Source of the DNA: Paraburkholderia caledonica NBRC 102488
GTDB lineage: Bacteria; Pseudomonadota; Gammaproteobacteria; Burkholderiales; Burkholderiaceae
NCBI RefSeq assembly: GCF_000685095.1
Contig: NZ_BAYE01000014.1
Coordinates: 1 to 64,000, forward strand
DNA length: 64,000 nt
Reading direction: 5' to 3'
Shown: in pieces, positions 51,271-60,218 of the stretch
Layout of the letters: every line of letters begins with the position of its first letter
How positions within the stretch are numbered: the first letter of the stretch is position 1
Translations under genes and position numbers: made by a program
Notes under the pieces: generated by a model
What the model was told of the DNA's origin: nothing
What the model saw: the letters and a program-made list of their open reading frames with translations, nothing else
Database searches by the model: none

Positions 51271-52516
51271 AGGCCATCCCCGTGATGCGGATTCCAAAGT
51301 GTTCGCCCACGCTTACCAGTTCGCCGTGGCCGATCGTCTGACCGTGCGCGACGAGTTTGATCCGGGCGTCGGTCACGGGCGTGCCGAGCTCGATCACGTA
51401 ACCGCGCCGCAGCGCTGCGACTTGCGACAGCGGCAACGCCAGCGTGTCGATCTCGAACTGCACCGGCAGATCGAGTTCGCCGATGTCCAGAGGCGAAGTT
51501 GGGGTGAACGGTGCGGCTTCCGCTTCGGCTTCGGCCTCCGCTTCCGCTTCCTCTTCCGTTTCAGACTTCGTCGGCGCCTCGATGCCTGTCACGATGGCCG
51601 CTTCGTGCGCAACATCGTCTAGCGGAGGGTCGCCGTAGTCGATTCGCGGCAACTCGTCGCCTTCGACCTGCAGGTTTTCGTCACTCATGATGGGGTCGTC
51701 GTTGAGGGTGAGAAGGGCGCCGTCGAGCGCGACCGTGGCCAGCATGCAGCGTAGGCCCGGCGTGCCCCACGCGGCGCGCAGGTGCAAGGGGCCGTGGCCG
51801 CGCAAGCCAGGCACGGTCGCGCGGCTGAACGTGCGTAACAGCACGTCGCCGGGACGTAGTTTTTGAAGCGCGCGGATCGACACACGCCGCGCGCCGAGCG
51901 CGATGCGCCCCGGTACGCCGAGCGTCGCGAAGGCGTCCGGATCGCAGCGCCGCTGCTGCCCGTCGAACGAAGCAAGCCGCGTTTCGATCAGCCGGAGCGT
52001 GGGCAGTGCGATATCGAATAGCGTTTCGTACGCGGCACCCTCGCGCATCAGCGCGATGCGCAGACGCGCTGTGTTGTCGGACTCGAACGTGGCCGATTCC
52101 TTCGCGCGCTGCACGGACGCCACGCGCCACGTGCCCGCGCCGCTCGCATTGAAGCTGTCGACGAGCGGCGCAAGCACCGCGTTCGCAATCGCATTGCGCA
52201 GGCTCTGCTGCGCGCCGCTGTGGTCCACCTCGGCGGGTGTGGCAAGTATCTGCAGCGACGGGTAACGCGCGAGATCGACATGAAGCGAAAGTTGCCCCGA
52301 CAGATGTGCAAGGACGATACGGCCGGCATCCTCTAACGGCTCGGCGCTCGCGGCGTCGTGCGCATCCACGTGCGAGACATGCACGGCATCGAGCCGGCCG
52401 AGCCGGCGCAATGCGTCGACGTTGCGCGCGTCGCACAGCAGGCGCGCGGCGCAGGCGTCGGCGGGCTGGATGGCCGGCAGTAGGCCGGCGAGAGAGCGAG
52501 GCCGGGTTTCGAGCAT
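51248..52516 (-). CDS. hrcQ: HrcQ (SctQ) cytoplasmic ring protein
   Basis: The 422-residue protein carries two SpoA (SPOA/FliN-type) regions: one around residues 180-250 (KLRPGDVLLRTFSRATVPGL) and the second at the C-terminus, LPVQFEIDTLALPLSQVAAL followed by GYVIELGTPVTDARIKLVAH and GELVSVGEHFGIRITGM. A Glu/Ala-rich linker (EAEAEAEAEAEAAP) separates them. SctQ builds the cytoplasmic sorting platform that receives effectors and HrcL/HrcN. It follows hpaP in the conserved order. The N-terminal third is less conserved. Confidence 0.9.
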   Translation of the reverse strand: MLETRPRSLAGLLPAIQPADACAARLLCDARNVDALRRLGRLDAVHVSHVDAHDAASAEPLEDAGRIVLAHLSGQLSLHVDLARYPSLQILATPAEVDHSGAQQSLRNAIANAVLAPLVDSFNASGAGTWRVASVQRAKESATFESDNTARLRIALMREGAAYETLFDIALPTLRLIETRLASFDGQQRRCDPDAFATLGVPGRIALGARRVSIRALQKLRPGDVLLRTFSRATVPGLRGHGPLHLRAAWGTPGLRCMLATVALDGALLTLNDDPIMSDENLQVEGDELPRIDYGDPPLDDVAHEAAIVTGIEAPTKSETEEEAEAEAEAEAEAAPFTPTSPLDIGELDLPVQFEIDTLALPLSQVAALRRGYVIELGTPVTDARIKLVAHGQTIGHGELVSVGEHFGIRITGMAYASDTDR

Positions 52517-52557
52517 TGCGGAGGTCAGCGTCGAGCCATGAGTAGGGAGGGCGGGAA

Positions 52558-53187
52558 TTACCAGATGGTCAGCGTCAGCGAACGCGGTTCGCTCCAGCTG
52601 TCGAGCAGCGCCTTCAGTTGCCGTTCGAGCATGCCGCTATGTAATAAGAGTAATTGCTTTGCCTGGGCGTCCTGCACGTCGAAGCGAAGCGACAGGCCGG
52701 CGGGCGAAAGCGTCAGGTTGAGCACGGTGTCGGCGAGCAGGTTGGGATCGAGCCGCATCGTCAGATCCCAACTGCCCGATTCGGCGACGAAGCGATTTGC
52801 GGAGAGCCGCGCGACCTCGCGCGCGATCGAAGCCGCCAGTTCGATAAAGCCTTGCTGCTGCATGTAGACCGCTTCGATCACGGGGGCGCTGCCGGCGCCA
52901 ACGCGGCCCGCGACGGTCGTCCGATCCGGTGCGCGGTGCTGATCGGCGTCGCGTTCTTCGTCTTCGAGTGCGAACGGATTCGCGTTACTGTCGGCAAGCG
53001 TGCCGTGTTCCGGATCGCTCTCGCGTCGAACCAGCGCCGCATAGTCGAAGCCGCGCGCGCGCCGTGCGCGCTCGCCCGAGGTAGCGGACCCCGGCGCGAA
53101 ACCCGGGCCGGACGCGCCGCTCGATTCCGTCGAATCCGGTGCGATGATGCGCGCGGGGCGTCGCATGGAGCGTGATAATGTCGACAT
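52558..53187 (-). CDS. hpaP: HpaP-like type III substrate-specificity protein
   Basis: The 209-residue protein has a variable, probably disordered first half (AFAPGSATSGERARR-type) and a conserved-looking C-terminal domain (LTMRLDPNLLADTVLNLTLS then GLSLRFDVQDAQAKQLLLLH). This is the layout of HpaP/HpaC (SctP, T3S4), which switch export from pilus parts to translocators and effectors by binding HrcU. Its place between hrcV and hrcQ is the conserved one. The sequence is not conserved enough to identify it alone. Confidence 0.8.
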   Translation of the reverse strand: MSTLSRSMRRPARIIAPDSTESSGASGPGFAPGSATSGERARRARGFDYAALVRRESDPEHGTLADSNANPFALEDEERDADQHRAPDRTTVAGRVGAGSAPVIEAVYMQQQGFIELAASIAREVARLSANRFVAESGSWDLTMRLDPNLLADTVLNLTLSPAGLSLRFDVQDAQAKQLLLLHSGMLERQLKALLDSWSEPRSLTLTIW

Positions 53188-53238
53188 TCAGGATGCCCTC
53201 ATACCGTGACGGCGTAACAGCGTCCAGCCATCACGCCG

Positions 53239-55347
53239 TCATGCCGTCACGCGGCCGATCGGCTGCAATTCTACGAGCCCGCCAAGCTCCTGGTACGAAT
53301 ACACGTTGAGCCAGTCGAGCTTGCCTTCGAGCATGCGCCTCACATAGCGGCGAATATCCATCGACGTGACGAGCGCGATGTCGTCGCGCGCAATCGTTCC
53401 TGCGTACGCTTCGATGCTGTCGAGCAGAAAGGTCACTTCGTCGGGCGGCAGCGCGAGGTAGTTGCCGGTCGGAGTCTGCTTGATTGCCTGGCGGATATGC
53501 TGCTCGACCGGCCCGTCGAGCAGCACGGCGGGCAGCACCTTCGCGCCCTGGGTCGCGCGATGAGCGAGAAAGCGCGCGAGGTCGCCGCGCACATACTCGG
53601 TCAGCATCAGCATGTCCTTCTCTTTCGGCCCCCACGCGATCAGGCTTTCCATGATGTTGCGAACGTTGCGGATCGGAATCTGTTCTTCGAGTAGACGGCG
53701 CAGCACGTCGGCGATACGCTGCGGCGGCAGCACCTTTTGCACTTCCGCGAGCAGACCCGGATAGTCGATGCCGAGTTGCTCCTGAATCCACTGCACTTCC
53801 TGCACGCCGAGAAACAGCGACGCGTGCCGCCGCAAGAGCCGCACCGAAACATGCGCGATCACCTGTTCCGCGCGCCACGCTTCGGTCTTTGCGGGCAAGC
53901 CCTTTTCGTCGTGCCAGTAACTCGGCTGACTGCTGCCGTCGAGCGGCGCTCGTTGCTCGCAATTGGGTGCAAGCGCGCGCAATTCGGCGTCGCCCGGCCG
54001 GTCTTCGCCAATGCCGCTCGCCTCACGCGCGAGCGCGAGCGGCAGCGTCGGCAACACCACTTTTCCAGGCGGAATCTCTACGGTCAGATAAGGCACATCG
54101 TGCATCAGGAACTCGCACGTGGACGCGGCGAGGCGATCGGACGTCCACATCGTGATGCCGGGAAACGGCAATCCCAACTCTTCCTGCAATACCTCACGCT
54201 CCGCTTCGAACGACGTGTTGAGTCCCGCGAGACTCAGACGCGCGACCAGATCCGGCGCGATCCGCACGCCGAGCGCGCAGGTGAACGCGGGCGGATGCAT
54301 CGCGATGGCGGGCGTTTCGATTTTCGCGCCGACACGCTGCATGGAGCGCACGGATTCGCCGTCGTGCAACTGGCGCGACGGCTTGCTCTTTTGCAACCGG
54401 TATGCGGCGAACGCCAGCACGCCGGACAACAGGATGAACAGCAGCCACGGCAAGCCCGGCACCGCAGCGAATGCGAGCAACAGCACCGCCGCGAAAAACA
54501 GTGCGGGCGGGCTCGTGATCAACTGCCGGCCAATGTCAGCGCCGAGCGAGCGTTGCGTTTCATCGCGATCGTCGGCGACGCGCGTGATCATCACGCCGGC
54601 CGCGACGGAGAGCAGCAGCGCCGGCACCTGCGCGACCATCGCGTCGCCGACCGACAGAATCGAGAAGCGGTTCGCCGCTTCCGCCGCCGTCATGCCGTGA
54701 TACGCGACGCCCACCGCGAGTCCCGCCACGATGTTGATGACAGTGATGATGAGTCCTGCCACGGCGTCGCCCTTGACGAACTTCATCGCGCCGTCCATGC
54801 CGCCGTGCAGCGCACTTTCGAGCGCGAGCGTCGCGCGCTTGTGGCGCGCTTCGTCGGAGGTCAGCAGATTGGCGCGCAGATCGGCGTCGATGCTCATCTG
54901 CTTGCCGGGCATCGCGTCGAGAGTGAACCGCGCGCCCACTTCGGCGACGCGTTCCGAGCCCTTGGCGATCACGATGAACTGCACCAGCGTGATGATGATG
55001 AACACGACCATGCCCACCACCAGGTTGCCGCCCACCACGAGCTTGCCGAAGCTGTCGATGATTTCGCCCGCCTCCGCGTGCAGCAGTATGGATTTGGTCG
55101 ATGCAATGCTCAACGAAAGGCGGTACAACGTGGTGAAAAGAAGCAGCGACGGGAACGCGGACAGCGACACCACGCTCGGCACGTAGAGCGTGATCATCAG
55201 CAGCGTTACGCTCGCCGCGATATTGAGTCCGACCAGAATGTCGATCATGAAGGTCGGCAGCGGCAGAATCATCAGCGAGAGGATTGCAATGATCAGGAAC
55301 AGCATCCCGATCTCGCCGCCCACAGGAAATTTTAGCGTCTTGAGCAT
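53239..55347 (-). CDS. hrcV: HrcV (SctV) export gate protein
   Basis: The 702-residue protein has about eight N-terminal membrane helices (GMLFLIIAILSLMILPLPTF, GLNIAASVTLLMITLYV) and the FHIPEP-family segment GARFTLDAMPGKQMSIDADL. A large cytoplasmic domain (about 340-702) contains WIQEQLGIDYPGLLAEVQKV and LIAWGPKEKDMLMLTEYVR. It forms the nonameric export gate that couples proton flow to secretion and binds chaperones such as HpaB. Length and order between hrcU and hpaP are normal. Confidence 0.95.
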   Translation of the reverse strand: MLKTLKFPVGGEIGMLFLIIAILSLMILPLPTFMIDILVGLNIAASVTLLMITLYVPSVVSLSAFPSLLLFTTLYRLSLSIASTKSILLHAEAGEIIDSFGKLVVGGNLVVGMVVFIIITLVQFIVIAKGSERVAEVGARFTLDAMPGKQMSIDADLRANLLTSDEARHKRATLALESALHGGMDGAMKFVKGDAVAGLIITVINIVAGLAVGVAYHGMTAAEAANRFSILSVGDAMVAQVPALLLSVAAGVMITRVADDRDETQRSLGADIGRQLITSPPALFFAAVLLLAFAAVPGLPWLLFILLSGVLAFAAYRLQKSKPSRQLHDGESVRSMQRVGAKIETPAIAMHPPAFTCALGVRIAPDLVARLSLAGLNTSFEAEREVLQEELGLPFPGITMWTSDRLAASTCEFLMHDVPYLTVEIPPGKVVLPTLPLALAREASGIGEDRPGDAELRALAPNCEQRAPLDGSSQPSYWHDEKGLPAKTEAWRAEQVIAHVSVRLLRRHASLFLGVQEVQWIQEQLGIDYPGLLAEVQKVLPPQRIADVLRRLLEEQIPIRNVRNIMESLIAWGPKEKDMLMLTEYVRGDLARFLAHRATQGAKVLPAVLLDGPVEQHIRQAIKQTPTGNYLALPPDEVTFLLDSIEAYAGTIARDDIALVTSMDIRRYVRRMLEGKLDWLNVYSYQELGGLVELQPIGRVTA

Positions 55348-55386
55348 GGTGAATGTGGTGAGTCCAGCAAGAGCCGCGAACAGTGC

Positions 55387-56463
55387 TTACGCGGCGGGTG
55401 TCTGCATACTCTGGTTTTGCTTCGCGAGACCGATCGAGTCAACCCAACGCAGGATCGCCGCGACGGCTTCGAACAGTTCGTCGGGAATCGGCTCGTCGAT
55501 CTCAACCTTGTAAAGCGCGCGCGCAACCGGTGGATTGCCGATAATCGGCACGTTGTAAATCTGCGCCTCGCGGCGCAATTGCGCCGCGGCTTCGTCCATA
55601 CCCTTCGCGATCACGACCGGCAGCGGAAATTCGTCGGGCGCGTAGCGCACTGCGACGGCGTAGTGCGTTGGATTCACCACCATGATGCTGGCGGCAGACA
55701 CCTTGCGCGGCGGCGCGGAGGTTGCGAGTTCGCGCGCGAGCCGCTTGCGTTCGCCTTTGATCACAGGGTCGCCTTCGTCCTGCTTGAATTCGCGCTTGAT
55801 CTCGTCCTTGCTCATTTTCTTGCCGCGAATGTAGAGAAACTTTTGCAGCTTGAAGTCGACGCCGCCGAACATCACGAACAGCGCAGCGGCGGTGCCGAGA
55901 ATCTTGAGCATCAGCCCGCTCGCGAGCCGCGACAGTTGCGGCACCGACTGAAACAGCGAGCCGATCACGAGCGGCAGCAAACCTTCGATCGTTTTCCACA
56001 TGACGATCATGAGTACCGCGCCCTTGACGACCATCTTCAGCAATTCGAGCAGCGATTTCAGCGAGAAGATCTTTTTCACGCCGGCGGCGGGACTGATTGC
56101 GTCGAACTTGAACGACACGGCCTTCATCGAAATCACCACGCCCACCTGCGCGCCTACTGCGACGATCGCGGCGAGCACCGCCGCGCCGATGCTCGGCAAA
56201 ATCGCGCCGGTCACGTGTGAGCCGATGACGTGCAACGTCACGTACAGCGTATCCATGTCGCGCGGCCCGCTCACGAAGCGGAGCGCGTCTTGCAGGCCCG
56301 CGCGCATTGCGTCGACCATCGAATCGCCTGCTGCCGCGAGCATCAGTACGCCGGCCGCGAGAATCACGCCGTCCGCGACGTCGGCGCTTTTCGCGACGTC
56401 GCCTTCCTCTCGCGCCTTGCGCAGCTTCTTTTCGGTTGGCTCTTCGGTCTTGTCGTCGCTCAT
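55387..56463 (-). CDS. hrcU: HrcU (SctU) export switch protein
   Basis: The 358-residue protein starts MSDDKTEEPTEKKLRKAREE, the FlhB/SctU signature, then has four membrane helices. The C-terminal domain holds the autocleavage site NPTH (N264, coding bases 55663-55674), so the self-cutting substrate switch is intact. HpaP acts on this domain. It is the first gene of the left-going operon, with a perfect hrpII box at 56576-56599. The frame has a normal length. Confidence 0.95.
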   Translation of the reverse strand: MSDDKTEEPTEKKLRKAREEGDVAKSADVADGVILAAGVLMLAAAGDSMVDAMRAGLQDALRFVSGPRDMDTLYVTLHVIGSHVTGAILPSIGAAVLAAIVAVGAQVGVVISMKAVSFKFDAISPAAGVKKIFSLKSLLELLKMVVKGAVLMIVMWKTIEGLLPLVIGSLFQSVPQLSRLASGLMLKILGTAAALFVMFGGVDFKLQKFLYIRGKKMSKDEIKREFKQDEGDPVIKGERKRLARELATSAPPRKVSAASIMVVNPTHYAVAVRYAPDEFPLPVVIAKGMDEAAAQLRREAQIYNVPIIGNPPVARALYKVEIDEPIPDELFEAVAAILRWVDSIGLAKQNQSMQTPAA

Positions 56464-56575
56464 CGCAGAGGTCCAGTGGAGGGGAGGCGGGGCGAGCCCG
56501 AACGTACGGCGTGTTCATGCAGCCATAGCGCGGCTCGATTCTATGCAGCACATGTCTCGCGCTATTGGCGCGATA

Positions 56576-56599
56576 CGAAGCAGGACATCGGCGCGCGAA
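56576..56599 (-). promoter_or_regulatory. hrpII box of the hrcU operon
   Basis: CGAA at 56576-56579 and 56596-56599 is TTCG-N16-TTCG on the minus strand. The -10-like TAGAAT (56538-56543) follows after 32 bases. As a PIP box it is imperfect (second half TTCGT). Confidence 0.85.
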
Positions 56600-56680
56600 G
56601 CGACCGCCGTGTGAGCGGCCCTTGTCGTGCCCGGTGTTGCGCCCGCGTTGCGCCCGCGTTGTGCCTGTATCGAGCGCCGT

Positions 56681-56704
56681 TTCGCAATGCTGCTGATCGC
56701 TTCG
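56681..56704 (+). promoter_or_regulatory. hrpII/PIP box of the hrpB1 operon
   Basis: TTCG, 16 bases, TTCG; also TTCGC-N15-TTCGC, a perfect PIP box. The -10-like TACCTT (56737-56742) follows after 32 bases. It is about 80 bases from the divergent hrcU box. Confidence 0.88.
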
Positions 56705-56784
56705 CTCGCGGCGTGAGCCGCCGCGTTTTGCGCTGCTACCTTTCGCTCACTGGAAGCATCACCGAACACACGGAGTCAAACACC

Positions 56785-57402
56785 ATGCTCGCAAACCAGC
56801 CCAAGTCGGCCCAGCTCTCTCAGTCGGTCAGCCAGGCCGACTATCTGAAGTGCAGTCAGGACGTGATTTCCGCGCTCATCGAAACGGTGTCGGTCGGGCT
56901 CTTCAGCCATTTCCCGACGGTGCGCGGCGATACGACCGACATCGAACTCGTGCTGGATGCGTTGCGCGCGCTGCGTCCGAAAGTGAGCGAGATCGAGTCG
57001 TTGCAAGGCGTGCTGTACATCGTGCATGGCCGTTGGGACGACGCAGTTCAGGTGCTGCGCGAGGTGATTCACGCGGCGCCGTCCTTTTCGTACGCGAAGG
57101 CGATGTTCGCTTACTGCCTCGCGTCGAAGGGCGATCCGAACTGGCGTCAATGGGCCGATGAAGCGCTTGCCGGCGACACGACGCCCGAAACGCGTTCGCT
57201 GATTCGCGCGCTGGAAGTGCGCGCAGACCTGCTGGCCGCGCGCGCGAGCTATCGCGGCGGTGAGTTTGTGTTGCCGCAGTCGTATCGCGAGCTGGCCGAG
57301 GAGCAGGAAGCCAAAGCCGCCGCCGAACACGCCGGGTCGGCCGCGCAGCCTGCGCGCGAGAATGCCGCGCAATTCCAGCAGATGGGTTTTCTGCGCGCCT
57401 GA
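56785..57402 (+). CDS. hrpB1: HrpB1 (HrpK) type III protein
   Basis: ATG 56785 (CGGAG upstream) gives 205 residues. The tetratricopeptide-like core reads VSQADYLKCSQDVISALIET, then TTDIELVLDALRALRPKVSE, QGVLYIVHGRWDDAVQVLRE and SYAKAMFAYCLASKGDPNWR, as in HrpB1 of Xanthomonas and HrpK of Ralstonia. These are cytoplasmic or secreted accessory proteins needed for function. It is first in the rightward operon, directly after a perfect hrpII box. The C-terminal Ala/Glu-rich part is longer than in Xanthomonas. Confidence 0.9.
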   Translation: MLANQPKSAQLSQSVSQADYLKCSQDVISALIETVSVGLFSHFPTVRGDTTDIELVLDALRALRPKVSEIESLQGVLYIVHGRWDDAVQVLREVIHAAPSFSYAKAMFAYCLASKGDPNWRQWADEALAGDTTPETRSLIRALEVRADLLAARASYRGGEFVLPQSYRELAEEQEAKAAAEHAGSAAQPARENAAQFQQMGFLRA

Positions 57403-57455
57403 TTGCGGCGCGCGCGTCGTTTCACTTCGTTCACAGTCACGCCGGGAGTATTCAC

Positions 57456-57848
57456 ATGAGCCTGTCCATCACCAACGACTCGGTTGCCAAGGCGATTTCG
57501 GAAGCGTTCAAGACCGGCAATGGCGCCGAGACGCCCGGCGCCGACTCGGCCGCGAAATTCCAGGCGTTGATGCAGCAGGAGCGCGTCGCGCCGGATCGAG
57601 GCGGCGCGCATGCCGCAAACGACAAGCTCGTCGAAGCGATCTCGCACGAGGACGGCCAGATGGAAGCCGCGCTCAAGGAAGTCGCGCAGTTCGGCCAGCA
57701 ATCCAGTTCAATGGCGCCAACGGAGGCAATCGCTAAAGCATCCGAAGTCGCGCTGAATCTGTCGATGGTGCAGTTCGACTTTCAGGCGAAGATGGCCGTG
57801 GTGACGTCGTCCAAGTCGTCGGCGGAAACCTTGATGAAGAACCAATGA
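57456..57848 (+). CDS. hrpB2: HrpB2 (HrpJ) inner-rod or early-secreted type III protein
   Basis: The 130-residue protein is helical. Its C-terminal half (EVALNLSMVQFDFQAKMAVV followed by TSSKSSAETLMKNQ) matches the HrpB2/HrpJ family, which is secreted early and resembles inner rod proteins such as YscI. The start at 57456 has a GGAG element. It overlaps hrcJ by 4 bases (ATGA). It is controlled by HrcU/HpaC in Xanthomonas. Length fits the family. Confidence 0.9.
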   Translation: MSLSITNDSVAKAISEAFKTGNGAETPGADSAAKFQALMQQERVAPDRGGAHAANDKLVEAISHEDGQMEAALKEVAQFGQQSSSMAPTEAIAKASEVALNLSMVQFDFQAKMAVVTSSKSSAETLMKNQ

Positions 57849-58666
57849 CCATGTTCACGGCTGAAGCATTCGGACCATGGCAGCACGCGCGCTGGCGCCG
57901 CGCGGCGATGGTCGTAGTGTGCGTTGCATGTGCGTTGCTCGCGGGTTGCAAGAAGGAGTTGTACGGCAATCTGAGCGAGCAGGACGTGAACGAAATGACG
58001 GTCGCGCTTCTGGAGCGCGGCGTGAGCGCGGAGAAGACCACGGCGGACGGCGGCAAGACCTACTCACTGCAGGTAAGCGACGACGACATGGTTCGCGCAA
58101 TGGAAGTACTGCGCGACAACGGCTTGCCGCACAGCAAGTTCGACGATCTGGGCAATCTGTTCAAGAAGGACGGTCTGGTTTCCACGCCGACCGAAGAGCG
58201 CGTGCGGTTCATTTACGGCTTATCGCAGGAACTGTCGGGCACCTTGTCCCGGATCGACGGCGTACTGGTGGCGCGCGTGCAGATCGTGATTCCGAACAAC
58301 GATCCGCTCGCGCAGCAAGTGAAGCCGTCGTCGGCGTCGGTGTTCATCAAGTACCGGCCGGGTCTCGCGCTCAACTCGCTTGTGCCGCAGATCAAGAATC
58401 TGGTCGTGCATAGTGTGGAAGGCTTGTCGTACGAACAGGTCAGCGTGACCGGCGTGGCAGCCGATCAGGTCGATCTGAGCCGCCGCAGCGACGCGCATGG
58501 TTCGGTGTGGCCGTGGGTTGCTACGGGGCTGCTCGTAGTCGTGCTGGTGGGCCTCGCGCTCGGCTTCGCGTTCCGCGACGCGTTGCAGCGGCGCTTCGGG
58601 CCGCTGTCGAATTTGGCCGGTGCTTTGTCGCAGCGACTCGGCCGCAAGGATCGGCGCTCCGCATGA
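57845..58666 (+). CDS. hrcJ: HrcJ (SctJ) inner-membrane ring lipoprotein
   Basis: The 273-residue protein has a lipobox (ACALLAGC, C35) and the YscJ/FliF domain: ELYGNLSEQDVNEMTVALLE, then KKDGLVSTPTEERVRFIYGL and LSQELSGTLSRIDGVLVARV with VSVFIKYRPG-type (ASVFIKYRPGLALN). A C-terminal membrane helix (VWPWVATGLLVVVLVGLALG) anchors it. It forms the periplasmic face of the inner ring with HrcD. It is coupled to hrpB2 and hrpB4 by ATGA overlaps. Confidence 0.95.
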   Translation: MTMFTAEAFGPWQHARWRRAAMVVVCVACALLAGCKKELYGNLSEQDVNEMTVALLERGVSAEKTTADGGKTYSLQVSDDDMVRAMEVLRDNGLPHSKFDDLGNLFKKDGLVSTPTEERVRFIYGLSQELSGTLSRIDGVLVARVQIVIPNNDPLAQQVKPSSASVFIKYRPGLALNSLVPQIKNLVVHSVEGLSYEQVSVTGVAADQVDLSRRSDAHGSVWPWVATGLLVVVLVGLALGFAFRDALQRRFGPLSNLAGALSQRLGRKDRRSA

Positions 58667-59454
58667 ACATGCCGGCTTCCTATGTCGCTTCCCACGTCGC
58701 CTCCCATCTCGCGCCCCGCGCTGGCTTATTGCATGGCGGCCATCGCGGGCACGTCCGCCTCGGGCCGAATGCCGATCATCTGGCGAGCATGTTTGCGAGC
58801 TATGAGCACAACGTCCGCACGGCGATTCGCTGGGTCCACGGTTCCTGGCTGGCGCGCGCATCGGGTCTTGGCGAAGCCGCCGCGCTTGCGTTGCGTGAAC
58901 GTCTGCGACACGGTCCGTGCGAAGGCGTTTCGCTTGCGCTGATGCGCGCGTTGCCGTTCGCGCCGCCCTCGCTCGAACGGCTTATCGGCGTGCCGGCGGC
59001 GCGGCTCGATGCACTGCCGATCGAGCAAGGTCTTGCCGCGCTGTGCATCCGCGCGCTGCTGCTGCGGCGCGCGCAGGTGCGTCGTCTGATCGATAGAAAC
59101 ACGCGTGTGCGGCTCGCGCAATGGGCCGGATGTCCGCTCGACCGCATTACCGGCTCGACCGCTGCGGACACGCTTGCCGCGCCCGATCTGACGCGCGTGC
59201 TGGGCGCGGCGGCGGTGCCGTCGCTGGAGTCGCTCGAACATGCGCAACTCGCCCTGGAGGGCTACACATTGCTTGCGCGCGAGCCGCAAGCCGGCGACGT
59301 GCCCTGTGCGCTGCTGCGCTTCGCATTGCCGTACGACGCCCGGCACGCTGCGTGGCTGGGCGCCGTGCCCGCCGCGCTCGACGAAAGCGGAACGGGTGTC
59401 CTGCACGCGCGGCTTGCGGAGTTTATGCCGGAGTATCGATGGTTATCTGGCTGA
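58663..59454 (+). CDS. hrpB4: HrpB4-like type III protein
   Basis: ATG 58663 overlaps the hrcJ stop (ATGA) and gives 263 residues; the longer upstream frame is a shadow. The sequence is Ala/Leu/Arg-rich with LASMFASYEHNVRTAIRWVH near the N-terminus and LALEGYTLLAREPQAGDVPC in the second half. HrpB4/SctK proteins are cytoplasmic adaptors of the sorting platform (the Xanthomonas HrpB4 is shorter, about 210 residues). The call is by position between hrcJ and hrcL and by weak similarity. Confidence 0.8.
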   Translation: MNMPASYVASHVASHLAPRAGLLHGGHRGHVRLGPNADHLASMFASYEHNVRTAIRWVHGSWLARASGLGEAAALALRERLRHGPCEGVSLALMRALPFAPPSLERLIGVPAARLDALPIEQGLAALCIRALLLRRAQVRRLIDRNTRVRLAQWAGCPLDRITGSTAADTLAAPDLTRVLGAAAVPSLESLEHAQLALEGYTLLAREPQAGDVPCALLRFALPYDARHAAWLGAVPAALDESGTGVLHARLAEFMPEYRWLSG

Positions 59455-60218
59455 GTCATCCACGTATCGCGCATGCGGCCGACGCGCTCGGCGAGACACG
59501 TTATGGCGTGAACGAGGACATCGTCGCGCGTGAGACGTTCGGCATGCTGGCGAGCGTCGACGATGTCTATGGGCGCGCCGAAGCGGAGCGCCAGGCGATT
59601 CTCGCCGCCGCGCACGTTGAGCGCGAGCAGCTATTACAGGCCGCACGCGAGGAAGCCGCCGCGCTCGTGGCCGAAGCGGCGCGGGAACGCGCCGACGCGG
59701 CCGAGGCGGGTTATCGCGACGGCATGGCGCAAGGACTCGCCGACTGGCTCGAGCAGGTCGCGAATGTCAGCAACGACGCTCACCGTCTACAGCGTCAACT
59801 CAGCAAGCGCATGGCCGAAATCGTGATGCTGGCGGTCGAGCAGATTGTCGGCGGGCAGGGTGCACAGGCGTTGTTCGCGCAGGCGCTGGGTGCAGTGGAC
59901 CGGATTGTCGAAGGCTCGACCTATCTGCGCGTGAGCGTGCATCCTGGCGATCTCGACGCCGCGCGCGCGGCGTTCGGCGATCTGGAGCGCCGTTGGCGCG
60001 AACTGGGCCGTCCCGTCGCGTTGAGCGTACTCGGCGACAAGCGGCTCGCGCCCGGCAGCTGCACATGCGAGTCCGATGTCGGCATTGTCGATGCCGGTTT
60101 GTCGACGCAACTGGGCACGCTGCGCGCGGCGGTCGAACGCGCGTTACGGGCGTCGGTGGATGAATCCGTTGCGGCGCCCGCACAAGCCTTACCGGTTGAA
60201 GAGGGTTACAGCGCATGA
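59439..60218 (+). CDS. hrcL: HrcL (SctL, HrpB5) stator protein
   Basis: From ATG 59439 (259 residues, 16-base overlap with hrpB4) the protein has a helical N-terminal region (ERQAILAAAHVEREQLLQAA, then REEAAALVAEAARERADAAE) and a C-terminal domain with TYLRVSVHPGDLDAARAAFG and ARCES-type (GSCTCESDVGIVDAGLSTQL). This is the SctL/FliH layout, which controls the ATPase HrcN. It overlaps hrcN by 4 bases. The coiled N-terminal part is typical for the family. Confidence 0.9.
   Translation: MVIWLSHPRIAHAADALGETRYGVNEDIVARETFGMLASVDDVYGRAEAERQAILAAAHVEREQLLQAAREEAAALVAEAARERADAAEAGYRDGMAQGLADWLEQVANVSNDAHRLQRQLSKRMAEIVMLAVEQIVGGQGAQALFAQALGAVDRIVEGSTYLRVSVHPGDLDAARAAFGDLERRWRELGRPVALSVLGDKRLAPGSCTCESDVGIVDAGLSTQLGTLRAAVERALRASVDESVAAPAQALPVEEGYSA

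Noticed and set aside
51500..51560. GCTTCC/GCTTCG hexamer repeats inside hrcQ
   Set aside because: They encode the Glu/Ala linker between the two SpoA regions in frame; no separate element is needed.
53737..55335. 532-codon frame opposite hrcV
   Set aside because: Shadow frame; hrcV has unmistakable family motifs.
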